64,000 nucleotides of DNA from Stenotrophomonas sp. SAU14A_NAIMI4_5 (GTDB lineage: Bacteria > Pseudomonadota > Gammaproteobacteria > Xanthomonadales > Xanthomonadaceae): contig NZ_CP026003.1 in NCBI RefSeq assembly GCF_003086795.1, forward strand, positions 1,260,777 through 1,324,776, given 5' to 3'. A model generated the notes under the pieces. The model had not been told where the DNA came from. It saw nothing but the letters and a program-made list of their open reading frames with translations, and did no database searches. Both the position numbers and the translations under genes were made by a program. Each line of letters opens with the position of its first letter. Position 1 is the stretch's first letter. Positions 40,862 to 49,066 of the stretch are shown piece by piece.

Positions 40862-42505
40862 TTACCAGTTGCGGAAGCGCTTGGGCGGGTCGTACAGGCC
40901 GCCGGACCAGCGCACCAGGTCCTTCACCGAACGCGCGGCCAGCAGGTCACGGCTGGCATCGCGCGGCGAGATGCCGAGATCTTCGGGGCGACGGATCACG
41001 CCGCGGTCGCGCAGGTTTTCCACCATCGCGCGGTCGCGGCCGAGGCCGACGGCGGTGTAGCCGGAGACACCGCGGATCGCCTGTTCGCGTTCCTCCGGTG
41101 TGCGGCACAGCAGCAGGTTGGCGATGCCTTCCTCGGTCAGCACGTGGCTGACGTCGTCGCCGTAGATCATCACCGGCGGCAGCGGCATGTCCGCGCGCTC
41201 GGCCAGTTCCCAGGCGTCCAGTCGCTCGACGAAGGCGGGCGCCATGTGCTCGCGGAAGGTTTCCACCATCTGTATCACCAGCTTGCGCCCGCGCGGCATT
41301 TCGCCCGGCCGCGCGGCCTGCTGGCCAGCCTTGATCCAAGCATCGCTGGCGTGGCGGCGGCCGCGTGCATCCGAGCCCATGTTGGGTGCGCCACCAAAGC
41401 CGGCGATGCGGTCGCGGGTGGCGGTGGAGCTGTTGCCCTGCAGGTCGATCTGCAGGGTCGAGCCGATGAACATGTCGCAGGCATACAGGCCGGCGGTCTG
41501 CGAGAACGCGCGGTTGGAGCGCATCGAACCGTCGGCACCGGTGAAGAACACATCGCCACGTGCGGCGATGTACTTCTCCATGCCCAGTTCCGAACCGAAC
41601 GAATGCACCGATTTGACGAAGCCCGATTCGATCGCCGGAATCAGCGCCGGGTGCGGGTTCAGCGCCCAGTGCTGGCAGATCTTGCCCTTCAGCCCCAGCG
41701 ATTCGGCGTAGGTCGGCAGCAGCAGTTCGATGGCCGCAGTGTCGAAGCCGATGCCGTGGTTCAGGCGGTTGACGCCGTACTCGGCGTAGATGCCCTTGAT
41801 GGCCATCATCGCCATCAGCACCTGGATCTCGGAGATCTGCGCCGGGTCGCGGGTGAACAGCGGTTCGATGTGGTTCGGGCGCGGCGCCTGCACCACGAAG
41901 TTGACCCAGTCAGCGGGGATATCGACGCGGGGGAGGGTGTCGACGATTTCGTTGACCTGGGCGATGACGATGCCGCCACCGAAGGCGGTGGCCTCGACGA
42001 TCACCGGCGTGTCTTCGGTGTTCGGGCCGGTATAGAGGTTGCCGTGGCGGTCGGCGGCCTGCGCGGCGACCAGCGCCACGCGCGGGGTGAGGTCGATGAA
42101 GTAGCGGCCGAACAGTTCCAGATACGTGTGGATGGCACCGATCTGGATGCGCCCTTCGGCCACCAGGTTGGCCAGCCTCACCGACTGCGGGCCGGAGAAC
42201 GAGAAGTCCAGCTTCGACGCGATGCCGCGCTCGAACACATCCAGGTGCGAGGGCAGGGACAGCACCGACTGCACCATGTGCAGGTCGTGCACGCGGGCGG
42301 GGTCCAGGTCGGCCAGGGCCTGGGCGAGGAAATCGGCCTGCTTCTGGTTGTTGCCCTCCAGGCAGACCTTGTCGCCCGGCTCCAGCAGGGCATGCAGCAG
42401 GTCGGCCACATCCGCGGCGGCGACCTCGCGGCCCCTGGCCCATGGCGCGGCCCGTTCCAGGCGGGCCTGGCGGCTGCGTTCCAACGTGTCCCAGCTCGGG
42501 TTCAT
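40862..42505 (-). CDS. mdcA: malonate decarboxylase alpha subunit, acetyl-S-ACP:malonate transferase
   Basis: A 547-residue CoA-transferase-like subunit that exchanges acetyl for malonyl on MdcC. Typical segments are CLEGNNQKQADFLAQAL, EGRIQIGAIHTYLELFGRYF and SVHSFGSELGMEKYIAARGDV. ATG 42505 matches the usual N terminus (MNPSWDTLERSRQARL); the frame stays open upstream but without homology. First gene of the operon, behind an AT-rich palindrome. Confidence 0.95.
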   Translation of the reverse strand: MNPSWDTLERSRQARLERAAPWARGREVAAADVADLLHALLEPGDKVCLEGNNQKQADFLAQALADLDPARVHDLHMVQSVLSLPSHLDVFERGIASKLDFSFSGPQSVRLANLVAEGRIQIGAIHTYLELFGRYFIDLTPRVALVAAQAADRHGNLYTGPNTEDTPVIVEATAFGGGIVIAQVNEIVDTLPRVDIPADWVNFVVQAPRPNHIEPLFTRDPAQISEIQVLMAMMAIKGIYAEYGVNRLNHGIGFDTAAIELLLPTYAESLGLKGKICQHWALNPHPALIPAIESGFVKSVHSFGSELGMEKYIAARGDVFFTGADGSMRSNRAFSQTAGLYACDMFIGSTLQIDLQGNSSTATRDRIAGFGGAPNMGSDARGRRHASDAWIKAGQQAARPGEMPRGRKLVIQMVETFREHMAPAFVERLDAWELAERADMPLPPVMIYGDDVSHVLTEEGIANLLLCRTPEEREQAIRGVSGYTAVGLGRDRAMVENLRDRGVIRRPEDLGISPRDASRDLLAARSVKDLVRWSGGLYDPPKRFRNW

Positions 42506-42530
42506 CGACCGGCTTCCGATTGGCGTTGAA

Positions 42531-42549
42531 ATAATTACGGCATAATTAT
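42531..42549. promoter_or_regulatory. AT-rich palindrome before mdcA, candidate promoter/operator
   Basis: ATAATTA (42531-42537) and TAATTAT (42543-42549) are perfect 7-bp arms with a 5-base spacer, 26 bases before the mdcA ATG. On the minus strand it contains -10-like TATAAT-type sequence (ATAATTATGCC...). It is the only AT-rich site in the gap and is a natural target for the MdcY-like GntR regulator. Confidence 0.65.
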
Positions 42550-42576
42550 GGAGCGGTGTGCAACCCGCAGCGCAGC

Positions 42577-42606
42577 AAAAAAAAGGGCCCGCACGCAGGC
42601 GGGCCC
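42577..42606 (-). terminator. intrinsic terminator of the TonB receptor gene
   Basis: On the minus strand GGGCCCGC (42606-42599) and GCGGGCCC (42592-42585) pair around a six-base loop and are followed by eight T (A run 42577-42584 on plus). It lies after the receptor stop and before the mdcA promoter. Confidence 0.88.
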
Positions 42607-42651
42607 ATTCAGGTAGGCCATGACCGTTGGTCATGGCGGCTGGGGAGGCAA

Positions 42652-42712
42652 GTGCCGACCAACGGTCGGCCCCCACCGCGACTACGCCAGTAGATCCACG
42701 CCATGCGTGGAT
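42652..42712. repeat. two short palindromic units near the receptor stop
   Basis: GTGCCGACCAACGGTCGGC (42652-42670) and GTAGATCCACGCCATGCGTGGAT (42690-42712). The second unit is also present at 54875-54897. Both belong to the SMAG-like set by GTAG start or CCGACC core. Confidence 0.7.
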
Positions 42713-42731
42713 TGACCGGCATGCTGAGTGC

Positions 42732-44927
42732 TTAGAACTTCCAGCGCAGGCTGGCCGCCACGAAGCGCGGTTCGCCGTAGTTGTTGTAGTCCAGGTTGGC
42801 CCAGTAGGTCTTGTCCAGCGCGTTGCGCACGCTCAGCGTCGCCGTCCAGTTGTCGCTGATGCGGTAGTTGGCGTTGAACTGCACCAGCGCATAGGCCGGC
42901 TGGTTCACCGTCACCGTGCCGCCCAGCGGGTAGGGGTTGTTGTAGCCCTGCACCTTGCTCTGCCACTGCACGCCGGCACCGACGCTCAGGCGGTCGAGCA
43001 CGCCGGGCAGGCGCACCTGGGTGTTCAGCTGCAGCAGGTCCTCGGCCGGGTTCGCGTACAGCAGGTCGGTCGCGGCGCGGGTCACCTTGACGTGGGTGTA
43101 GCCGGCATTGACCGTCCAGCCCGGCAGGATCTCGCCGTTGATGTCCATTTCCCAGCCGCGTGCCTTGGTGCCGTTCACGCCGATGTAGGCCGAGCTGCCA
43201 TCGCTGAGTGAGCCGTCCGGCACGCTCATGTCACGCACCGCGTAGTTGTCCTGCTTGGCTTCGAACACCGCCGCATTGGCGGTCAGGCGGCCGTCGAACC
43301 ACTGCGTCTTGATGCCCGCTTCGACGTTGGAACCCTGCACCGGCGCCAGCAGGTTCTCGTTCCTGTCCTTGTAGTTCTGCGGGTTGAAGATCTCGGTGTA
43401 GCTGGCGTAGACCGACACGTCCGGGGTGATGTCGTAGACCAGGCCCACGTACGGCGTGACTTCGTCGCTGACCTTGTACGCACCGCTGGTGCCGGTGTAC
43501 GCGCCGGTGGCGTTGTAGGCGCGGGTGCGGGTTTCCCAGCGGCTCAGGCGTGCGCCGGCGATCAGCGCCAGCGGGTCGGCCAGGCGCAGGCGGGTGGCCA
43601 GGTACACGCCACTCTGCGTGGTCTTGGCCAGGCGGCGCGCACCGGTACGGGTGTAGGTCACCTCGGAGATGTCGCCGTTCCAGTCGTAGATGTTGGGGAT
43701 GTAGTAGCAGCGCTCGTTGCCGCAGCGCGCCCAGTCGCTCGGGAAGTTCAGCGTGGTGGTGTTGGTGGTGGCTTCCAGGTCCGACCACTGCGTGCCGAGG
43801 GTCACGTCGTGCTCCTGGCCCCACAGGCTGAAGGTGCCGGTCAGGTAGGCATCGACGTTGCGGCGGGTGTCCTCGGCATCGCCGGCGGCGGCGCGCAGGA
43901 AGATGCCCGAGCCGTCCACCGGGTTCGGGTTGCCGGTGCCGTACAGGCGCACGTTCTGCACGTTGCCGCGGGTGTAGGAAGTGTTGACCTTCAGCAGCCA
44001 GTCGTCACCGAAGCGCTGTTCGAGGTTGGCGAACACGGTGCTGGTTTCGCGCTGCCAGTAGCTCCACTTCGGCGACAGGTTGGTCGAGCGCGGCAGGTGG
44101 GCGAAGTTGCCCTGGCTGTCGAAGAACGGCACGGTGCCCCAGGTCGAACCCACCGGGTTGTTGTCCTGGGTCTGGTAGCCGACGGTGACCGTGGTGCTGT
44201 CGGTCAGGTCGCCTTCCAGCACGGCCATGCCGGCCATCTTGTTTTCCTTGTAGCGGTCGTAATAGAAATCACGATCGGTATAGGCGGCGACCACGCGGCT
44301 GCGGAAGCGGCCATCGGCGGTCAGCGGCGCGGTCACGTCCGCCTCCATGCGGCGGTAATCCCAGCTGCCGGCGCTGACCGAGAACGAGGCGTCGAATTCC
44401 TTGCCTGGGCGCTTGCGCAGCAGGTTCACCGTGGCCGACGGCACGCCGGCACCGCTGAGCAGGCCGTTGGCACCGCGGATCACTTCCACGCGGTCGTAGA
44501 AGGCGGTGTCGTATTCCTGGTTGGTCGAGCCGCTGTAGGTGGGGATGCCATCGACCTGGAAATCGGTGATGGCGAAACCACGCGCGTAGTACAGCGGGCG
44601 CTGGGTGTCATAGAAGGACACGCTGACGCCGGTGACGTTGCGCATCACGTCGTTGATGCTGAACAGCGATTCGTTCTGCAGGCGCTCCAGGCCGATCACC
44701 GTGGACGACTGCGGGGTCTCCTGCAGGGTGATCGGCAGGCGGGTGGTGCTCGACGGCGGTGCCGACTGCTCGGCGCGCACGCTCACCCGGTCGAGGGTCT
44801 TGGCGTCGGAGGCATCGGCATCGGCATCGGCGGCCGATGCAGCGGGCGCGGCCACGGCCAGGCAGGACAGCAGGGCAGCCGGCAGCAGCGCACGGCGGGG
44901 CAGGGAAGAACGGACAGGCAGGGTCAT
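42732..44927 (-). CDS. TonB-dependent siderophore receptor (FhuE/FpvA type)
   Basis: A 731-residue outer-membrane receptor. A signal peptide (to about ASAA, residue 33) precedes a plug domain (PITLQETPQSSTVIG, INDVMRNVTGVSVSF, YARGFAITDFQVDGIP, RVEVIRGANGLLSGAGVPSATVN) and a 22-strand barrel that ends in the typical aromatic RWKF. The plug signature and length fit receptors for ferric siderophores such as coprogen or pyoverdine-like ligands; the exact ligand is open. ATG 44927 is preferred by signal peptide. A possible Fur box lies 117 bases upstream. No biosynthetic genes adjoin, so it likely captures xenosiderophores. Confidence 0.93.
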   Translation of the reverse strand: MTLPVRSSLPRRALLPAALLSCLAVAAPAASAADADADASDAKTLDRVSVRAEQSAPPSSTTRLPITLQETPQSSTVIGLERLQNESLFSINDVMRNVTGVSVSFYDTQRPLYYARGFAITDFQVDGIPTYSGSTNQEYDTAFYDRVEVIRGANGLLSGAGVPSATVNLLRKRPGKEFDASFSVSAGSWDYRRMEADVTAPLTADGRFRSRVVAAYTDRDFYYDRYKENKMAGMAVLEGDLTDSTTVTVGYQTQDNNPVGSTWGTVPFFDSQGNFAHLPRSTNLSPKWSYWQRETSTVFANLEQRFGDDWLLKVNTSYTRGNVQNVRLYGTGNPNPVDGSGIFLRAAAGDAEDTRRNVDAYLTGTFSLWGQEHDVTLGTQWSDLEATTNTTTLNFPSDWARCGNERCYYIPNIYDWNGDISEVTYTRTGARRLAKTTQSGVYLATRLRLADPLALIAGARLSRWETRTRAYNATGAYTGTSGAYKVSDEVTPYVGLVYDITPDVSVYASYTEIFNPQNYKDRNENLLAPVQGSNVEAGIKTQWFDGRLTANAAVFEAKQDNYAVRDMSVPDGSLSDGSSAYIGVNGTKARGWEMDINGEILPGWTVNAGYTHVKVTRAATDLLYANPAEDLLQLNTQVRLPGVLDRLSVGAGVQWQSKVQGYNNPYPLGGTVTVNQPAYALVQFNANYRISDNWTATLSVRNALDKTYWANLDYNNYGEPRFVAASLRWKF

Positions 44928-45043
44928 GGAGGGCTCGGGGGACGTTGAGAGGGGGAGGGCAGCAGCCTTCGACCAGCACCCGGCGGCGGCAGCGGGTGGG
45001 TTCAGATCCATCTGGGAGGCGTGCGTGCGTCGTGCGGGACGCA

Positions 45044-45062
45044 AATGTAAATCGTTCTTAAC
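45044..45062. promoter_or_regulatory. candidate Fur box of the siderophore receptor
   Basis: AATGTAAATCGTTCTTAAC is an imperfect palindrome of the AATGA-AATC-TTCTCA-TT type seen in Fur boxes, in an AT-rich island upstream of the receptor. Fur control is the rule for this family, but the match is moderate and needs a matrix score. Confidence 0.5.
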
Positions 45063-45109
45063 AACATTACAATTCGTGACACGAGGAAATGATGTTTGAA
45101 CGTTGCTCA

Positions 45110-45190
45110 GGGGTCAGAGCCCTCCGCCTGCAGCGCAGGGATCCGACCCCGGAGTCAGATCCCTTTGCCCTGGCAAAGGGCTCTGACCCC
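45110..45190. repeat. GGGGTC...GACCCC palindromic repeats, copies 4 and 5 in tandem
   Basis: Copy 4 (45110-45150) runs GGGGTCAGAGCCCT...AGGGATCCGACCCC and copy 5 (45151-45190) GGAGTCAGATCCCTTTGCC...GGCAAAGGGCTCTGACCCC, immediately adjacent. The only tandem pair of this family in the window. Confidence 0.82.
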
Positions 45191-45213
45191 ACCCCCGAAA
45201 CCCCCAAACGCGA

Positions 45214-45235
45214 ACGGCCACCCGAAGGTGGCCGT
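45214..45235. terminator. hairpin terminator downstream of mqo
   Basis: ACGGCCACC (45214-45222), loop CGAA, GGTGGCCGT (45227-45235): a perfect 9-bp stem with a stable tetraloop. On the minus strand it is followed by TTCGCGTTTGGGGGTTT, a weak T tract, 27 bases after the mqo stop. Confidence 0.75.
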
Positions 45236-45261
45236 CCGTTTATTGCAAAGGGAAAGCAGGC

Positions 45262-46950
45262 TTACAGCGCCTGCAGCTCCTCGTTGGCGTTGCGCTTTTC
45301 CGGCGCAGCCGGGGCAGCGGCCGGGGCCACCGCCGGCGTCGCATCGGCTTCCACCGGCACGTCCAGATACGGCAGGTGCAGGGTCTGGCTGGTCTGCGTG
45401 CGGATCTCGTTGGTCAGCGCGGCGCTCTCATTGAGCTTGCGCCCGTACGACGGCACGATCTCGCGCAGGCGGGTTTCCCAGCCGGCCTTCATCTGTTCCG
45501 GGAAGGCCTTGGCCATCAGGTCCAGCATGATCGGCGGCGAGGTCGAGGCACCCGGCGAGGCACCCAGCAGGGCGGCCAGGGTGTGGTCCTTGTCGGTCAC
45601 GATCTCGGTGCCGAACTGCAGCACCGGGCCCTTCAGCGGGTCGCGCTTGATGATCTGCACGCGCTGGCCGGCCGTCACCAGCTTCCAGTCAGTGGGCTTG
45701 GCGTTGGGGAAGTACTTGACCAGCTCGGCCTGGCGGTCGGCATCATCCAGACGCGCCTGGGCCATCAGGTACTGCACCAGGTCCAGGTTGTCCTTGCCCA
45801 CCGACAGCATCGGGCCGACGTTGTTGTGGTTGACCGACGAATACAGGTCCCACCACGAGCCGTGCTTGAGGAACTTGGTGCTGTACAGGGCGAACGGCCC
45901 GAACAGGATCACCGGCTTGCCATCGAGCTTGCGCGCATCCAGGTGCGGCACCGACATCGGCGGCGAACCGGTTTCGGCCATGCCGTAGGCCTTCACGTGG
46001 TGGCGCGAGGTCACGTCCGCGCCCTGGAAGGCGAGGAACTGGCCGCCCACCGGGAAGCCGGCGTAATCCTTCGACTCGGGAATGCCGGACATCTGCAGCA
46101 GCTTCAGCGCGGCGCCACCGGCACCGATGAACACGAAGCGGGCGTGGGTGGTGGTCTCGGTGCCGGCCTTGAGGTCCTTCACCGTCACGTTCCAGCTCTT
46201 GTCGGCGTTCTGCCGCAGCGCGCGCACTTCATGTTCCAGGTGCAGGCCGAAGTTCGGGCTGCGCTGCAGGCCGGCGGTCAGCTGGCGGGTGATCACGCCG
46301 AAGTTGACGTCGGTACCGAGCGGCATCCAGGTCGCAGCGACCTTCTGCTTGGGGTCGCGGCCTTCCATCAGCAGCGGGGCCCACTGCTTGATCTGCGCCG
46401 GATCCTCCGAGTACTGCATGCCGTAGAACAGCGGGTTCTTCACCAGCGCCTGCTGGCGCTTGTGCAGGTAGGCGATGTTGTCATCGCCCCAGACGAAGCT
46501 CATGTGCGGGGTCGGGTTGATGAAGTCGCTGGGCTGGCTCAGCCGGCCTTCCTTCACCTGGTGCGACCAGAACTGGCGCGAAACCTCGAACGATTCGGCG
46601 ATGCCGACCGCGCGCTTGGTCTCGATGCTGCCGTCGGGCAGTTCCGGGGTGTAGTTCAGTTCGGCGAATGCCGAGTGGCCGGTGCCGGCGTTGTTCCAGC
46701 CGTCCGAGCTTTCGCCGGCGACGGTGTCCAGGCGCTCGTAGACCTGGATGTTCCAGTCCGGCTGCAGTTCCTGCAGGTAGGTGGCCAGGGTGATGCTCAT
46801 GATGCCGGCACCGACCAGGACGACGTCGACCGGCTTGTCGTTGCTGGCGGCGGGCACCGAGCGCTGGGTCAGCGGCCAGTACAGGAACAGCGCGGCGGCC
46901 AGCAACAGCAGCACGAGCAGGGCGATAAGAGCCTTGCCAAATTTCTTCAT
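45262..46950 (-). CDS. mqo: malate:quinone oxidoreductase with N-terminal membrane anchor
   Basis: A 562-residue FAD enzyme oxidising malate to oxaloacetate and reducing quinone in the TCA cycle. The FAD motif [20 protein letters not shown] is near residue 45; [33 protein letters not shown] and [16 protein letters not shown] are Mqo signatures. Unlike E. coli Mqo, it begins with a clear membrane helix ([21 protein letters not shown]) that could be an uncleaved signal anchor, and it ends in an Ala/Pro-rich tail. ATG 46950. The topology implied by the anchor deserves attention, since the active site should face the cytoplasm. Confidence 0.94.
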   Translation of the reverse strand: MKKFGKALIALLVLLLLAAALFLYWPLTQRSVPAASNDKPVDVVLVGAGIMSITLATYLQELQPDWNIQVYERLDTVAGESSDGWNNAGTGHSAFAELNYTPELPDGSIETKRAVGIAESFEVSRQFWSHQVKEGRLSQPSDFINPTPHMSFVWGDDNIAYLHKRQQALVKNPLFYGMQYSEDPAQIKQWAPLLMEGRDPKQKVAATWMPLGTDVNFGVITRQLTAGLQRSPNFGLHLEHEVRALRQNADKSWNVTVKDLKAGTETTTHARFVFIGAGGAALKLLQMSGIPESKDYAGFPVGGQFLAFQGADVTSRHHVKAYGMAETGSPPMSVPHLDARKLDGKPVILFGPFALYSTKFLKHGSWWDLYSSVNHNNVGPMLSVGKDNLDLVQYLMAQARLDDADRQAELVKYFPNAKPTDWKLVTAGQRVQIIKRDPLKGPVLQFGTEIVTDKDHTLAALLGASPGASTSPPIMLDLMAKAFPEQMKAGWETRLREIVPSYGRKLNESAALTNEIRTQTSQTLHLPYLDVPVEADATPAVAPAAAPAAPEKRNANEELQAL

Positions 46951-47103
46951 GGGAATGACTTGGGCGTGGGGAAGGGGGCAGGATGCGCGCTGGGACAGCA
47001 AATGGCGTGAAGAAACAATGCCTTGCAGCAACCTGACGCGATTCTAACCCGATCCGGTCCGGTTTTGATGCAATGCAGCATCCCGCCCCCCGGCGTCACG
47101 CGC

Positions 47104-47550
47104 TCAGACCAGTTCCAGGATCTCGTCGCCCGCCTCGTCCACCTCGCCGGTGGCCTGCCAGCCCAGATGCCGGTAGAAACCGTGCGAGCGCGAGCGCGGA
47201 TCGGCCGAGCAGGCCAGGAACAGGCGGCCATGGCCGGCGGCGCGGGCGAGTCCGACCACCTCCTGCAGCAGGCGCTGGCCGATGCCGCGGCCTTCGTAGT
47301 CCGGCAGCAGCGCCAGCACCAGCACCTCGCCACTGTCGCTGTCGGCGAAGCCGTAGCCGACCACCGTGCCGTCGTCCTCGGCGATGCGGCCGATGAAATC
47401 GCCCTCGGCGATGCCTGTCGCCCAGCTGTCGGCGGTGATGCCCAGTTCGGCCAGCTGCGCGGCGCTGAAGGCGTTCTCGCGGGTACGCCCGCGCAGGTCG
47501 ATGCAGGCAGCCGCATCAGTGGCAAGGGCGGGGCGGTAGTGGATCGTCAT
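47104..47550 (-). CDS. GNAT-family N-acetyltransferase
   Basis: A 148-residue acetyl-CoA-dependent transferase. Motif A is VLALLPDYEGRGIGQRLLQEV, with the acetyl-CoA loop GRGIGQ; SRSHGFYRHLGWQATGE is motif B. Acceptor unknown. ATG 47550 lies just after a GTAG unit (47564-47585) on the upstream side. Confidence 0.9.
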   Translation of the reverse strand: MTIHYRPALATDAAACIDLRGRTRENAFSAAQLAELGITADSWATGIAEGDFIGRIAEDDGTVVGYGFADSDSGEVLVLALLPDYEGRGIGQRLLQEVVGLARAAGHGRLFLACSADPRSRSHGFYRHLGWQATGEVDEAGDEILELV

Positions 47551-47563
47551 GCAGGTTCCTTCG

Positions 47564-47585
47564 GTAGCGCCGGGCCATGCCCGGC
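47564..47585. repeat. GTAG palindrome, single unit (SMAG-like)
   Basis: GTAGCGCCGGGCCATGCCCGGC, identical in core to the units at 15996 and 54846; between the acetyltransferase start and the next gene's stop. Confidence 0.78.
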
Positions 47586-47593
47586 GGAAGCAT

Positions 47594-48178
47594 TCAATCA
47601 CTGCCGATGGTGAAGTACTCCGCAGCGAAGTAGCCCACCTGGTACGCCAGCGCCACGCCGGCCAGCACCACCTGCGCGCGCGCCGTGCGCAGGTTCCAGC
47701 CCAGCATGCAGACCACCAGCATCAGCCCCGTGTGCAGCGGATACGCCTCGCCCAGCAGGCGCCAGCGACTCTGCCCCTTGATCGCGGTATCCACAAGATC
47801 CAGAAGCGTCAGCGCGGCGATCACGCTGAAGATCCAGCGCCGGCGCTGCATCAAGTAGGCGCCGTAGCTGCCAAAATCGCGCAGGTCATCGGGAAACAGC
47901 AGGGCGCACAACAGGAACCACGTGGCGCCGTAAGTGATCACGAACAGATAGATCTCGAAGGTCCACTGGTGCACCTGGACCAGGCGGAATTCCCACCACC
48001 AGAACGTCACCAGCGACACCAGCGTCCACGCCACCCAGCACAGGTGCAGGGCCGAACAGCCGCGCCGCTGCGGGTGCTCGATGATCTGCGCCAGCCCCTT
48101 CAGCAGCGTGGTGATCGACAGGCCCAGGATGATGCCCATCACCACGCGGATATGCAGGAACACCGGATCGGTCTGCAT
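47594..48178 (-). CDS. integral membrane hypothetical protein
   Basis: A 194-residue protein with about five to six helices (FLHIRVVMGIILGLSITTLL, LHLCWVAWTLVSLVTFWWWEF, EIYLFVITYGATWFLLCALLF, and two more near the C terminus). No motif of a known transporter or enzyme. ATG 48178 is the start that leaves the first helix intact. Function unknown. Confidence 0.78.
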   Translation of the reverse strand: MQTDPVFLHIRVVMGIILGLSITTLLKGLAQIIEHPQRRGCSALHLCWVAWTLVSLVTFWWWEFRLVQVHQWTFEIYLFVITYGATWFLLCALLFPDDLRDFGSYGAYLMQRRRWIFSVIAALTLLDLVDTAIKGQSRWRLLGEAYPLHTGLMLVVCMLGWNLRTARAQVVLAGVALAYQVGYFAAEYFTIGSD

Positions 48179-48263
48179 CGCCCAGCCCCCAGAAGGTCGG
48201 TTGCCGCGATGCTGGCACAGAAACCGGGGCTGGAGGGCGCGGCCGGAACTGGCCGGCATCCAG

Positions 48264-48698
48264 TCAGGCGGGGATCAGACCCTCTTTCCGGAGCAGATCA
48301 AGGAGAACGGCACCCTGTTCATCCGCCTCAAAAATGTCTCCACCGTCCAGTGCGTACGCCCTGATCAGAAGATCCAACCCCTGCTTCCGGTTGCCGAGTG
48401 CTTCGCAGCACTGCCCGGCGCGATAGAGAATGAACGGGTTTACCTGGCCGTCGGGTCCGTTCATTGCGTCCATGAAGCAATGGAATGCCTGGGCGACGTT
48501 GCCAAGTGAAAAAGAGGCGTCTCCCAGCGATGCACAGAGCCACGTGTAGGCCTCCCATTGCTCTTTGGGCGATGGCAGCAGGGACGACGCACTGCTCCAG
48601 GGAACGATCGCGCCAGCCGGATCTTCATTGTCCATCAGAGCGTTTCCCTGCTCGGAAAGCTCAGTGATGCGTTCGTACAGTTCGTCCGGAAGCTCCAT
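48264..48698 (-). CDS. TPR-type small protein, possible orphan immunity protein
   Basis: A 144-residue acidic protein with tetratricopeptide-like repeats: ELPDELYERITELSEQGNALMD, then EQWEAYTWLCASLGDASFSLGN, then NPFILYRAGQCCEALGNRKQGLDLLIRAYAL and GGDIFEADEQ. This layout matches a family found next to polymorphic-toxin C termini in proteobacteria, where it acts as immunity or scaffold protein. No toxin gene is upstream; only a short open frame ending 3 bases before the ATG (stop 48702-48704) and repeats. Base composition is lower in GC than its neighbours. The immunity role is inference. Confidence 0.75.
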   Translation of the reverse strand: MELPDELYERITELSEQGNALMDNEDPAGAIVPWSSASSLLPSPKEQWEAYTWLCASLGDASFSLGNVAQAFHCFMDAMNGPDGQVNPFILYRAGQCCEALGNRKQGLDLLIRAYALDGGDIFEADEQGAVLLDLLRKEGLIPA

Positions 48699-49066
48699 GG
48701 ATCACTTCGTCTTGGGAATCAAGCCGCCCAGCCTAGGATGTCCCGTGGCTGAAGTCGCGTGGCAATTCCGACAAACGAAGACGCTAACAATTCTCCAGAG
48801 GAAGGGATCCGCCCACGTGCCGACCAACGGTCGGCACCCACCACCAGCAGAACCACCATCAGCAGAAGCATCATCAGCAGCAGGCTCCAACAGCTCGCGG
48901 GAAACTGTCGAAGGCGGGGTGGGTCCGGTTGCGGGGGCGTGAGCCGCATGGATGCGGCGACCGAGCTTACATGGACGTACTTGCAGCGTCCCCCGCAACC
49001 GGACCCACCCCGCCAACCCACAGGAAGCCGGTTTTTGACGTTGACGTTGCCGGCCAGCGGCCGGCA
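48699..49066. other. 368-base repeat-rich gap
   Basis: No intact gene. It contains a GTGCCGACCAACGGTCGGCAC unit (48817-48837), a CAGCAG/CATCAGCAG simple run (48844-48890), the large inverted repeat at 48913-49014, and the start of a GTAG unit that overlaps the next gene (49049-49070). On the minus strand a frame ending CRNCHATSATGHPRLGGLIPK stops 3 bases before the TPR gene; it has no start or homology I can support. Confidence 0.6.
48913..49014. repeat. large stem-loop: 25-bp perfect inverted repeat with internal hairpin
   Basis: Arms at 48913-48937 and 48990-49014 are perfect complements over 25 bases (arm core GGGTGGGTCCGGTTGCGGGG). The 52-base spacer holds a second perfect hairpin, GCCGCAT-GG-ATGCGGC (48943-48958). 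I recall similar elements in other Stenotrophomonas and Xanthomonas intergenic regions, so this may be a family of structured repeats; only one copy is in this window. Confidence 0.8.

Larger units (their letters stand above)
44928..45261. other. 334-base gap between receptor and mqo
   Basis: It holds the receptor promoter with a candidate Fur site (45044-45062), two GGGGTC-type repeats (45110-45190) and the mqo terminator (45214-45235). No additional gene is supported. Confidence 0.7.

Noticed and set aside
40862..42676. Upstream extension of mdcA to 42676
   Set aside because: The extra ~57 codons run through the promoter palindrome and the receptor terminator and have no homology.
48264..48698. 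Type III secretion chaperone (SycD/LcrH) identity for the TPR protein
   Set aside because: TPR content alone is too general and no secretion genes are nearby.
48844..48890. CATCAGCAG microsatellite as a coding repeat
   Set aside because: Intergenic, short and imperfect; no frame with a start and homology.
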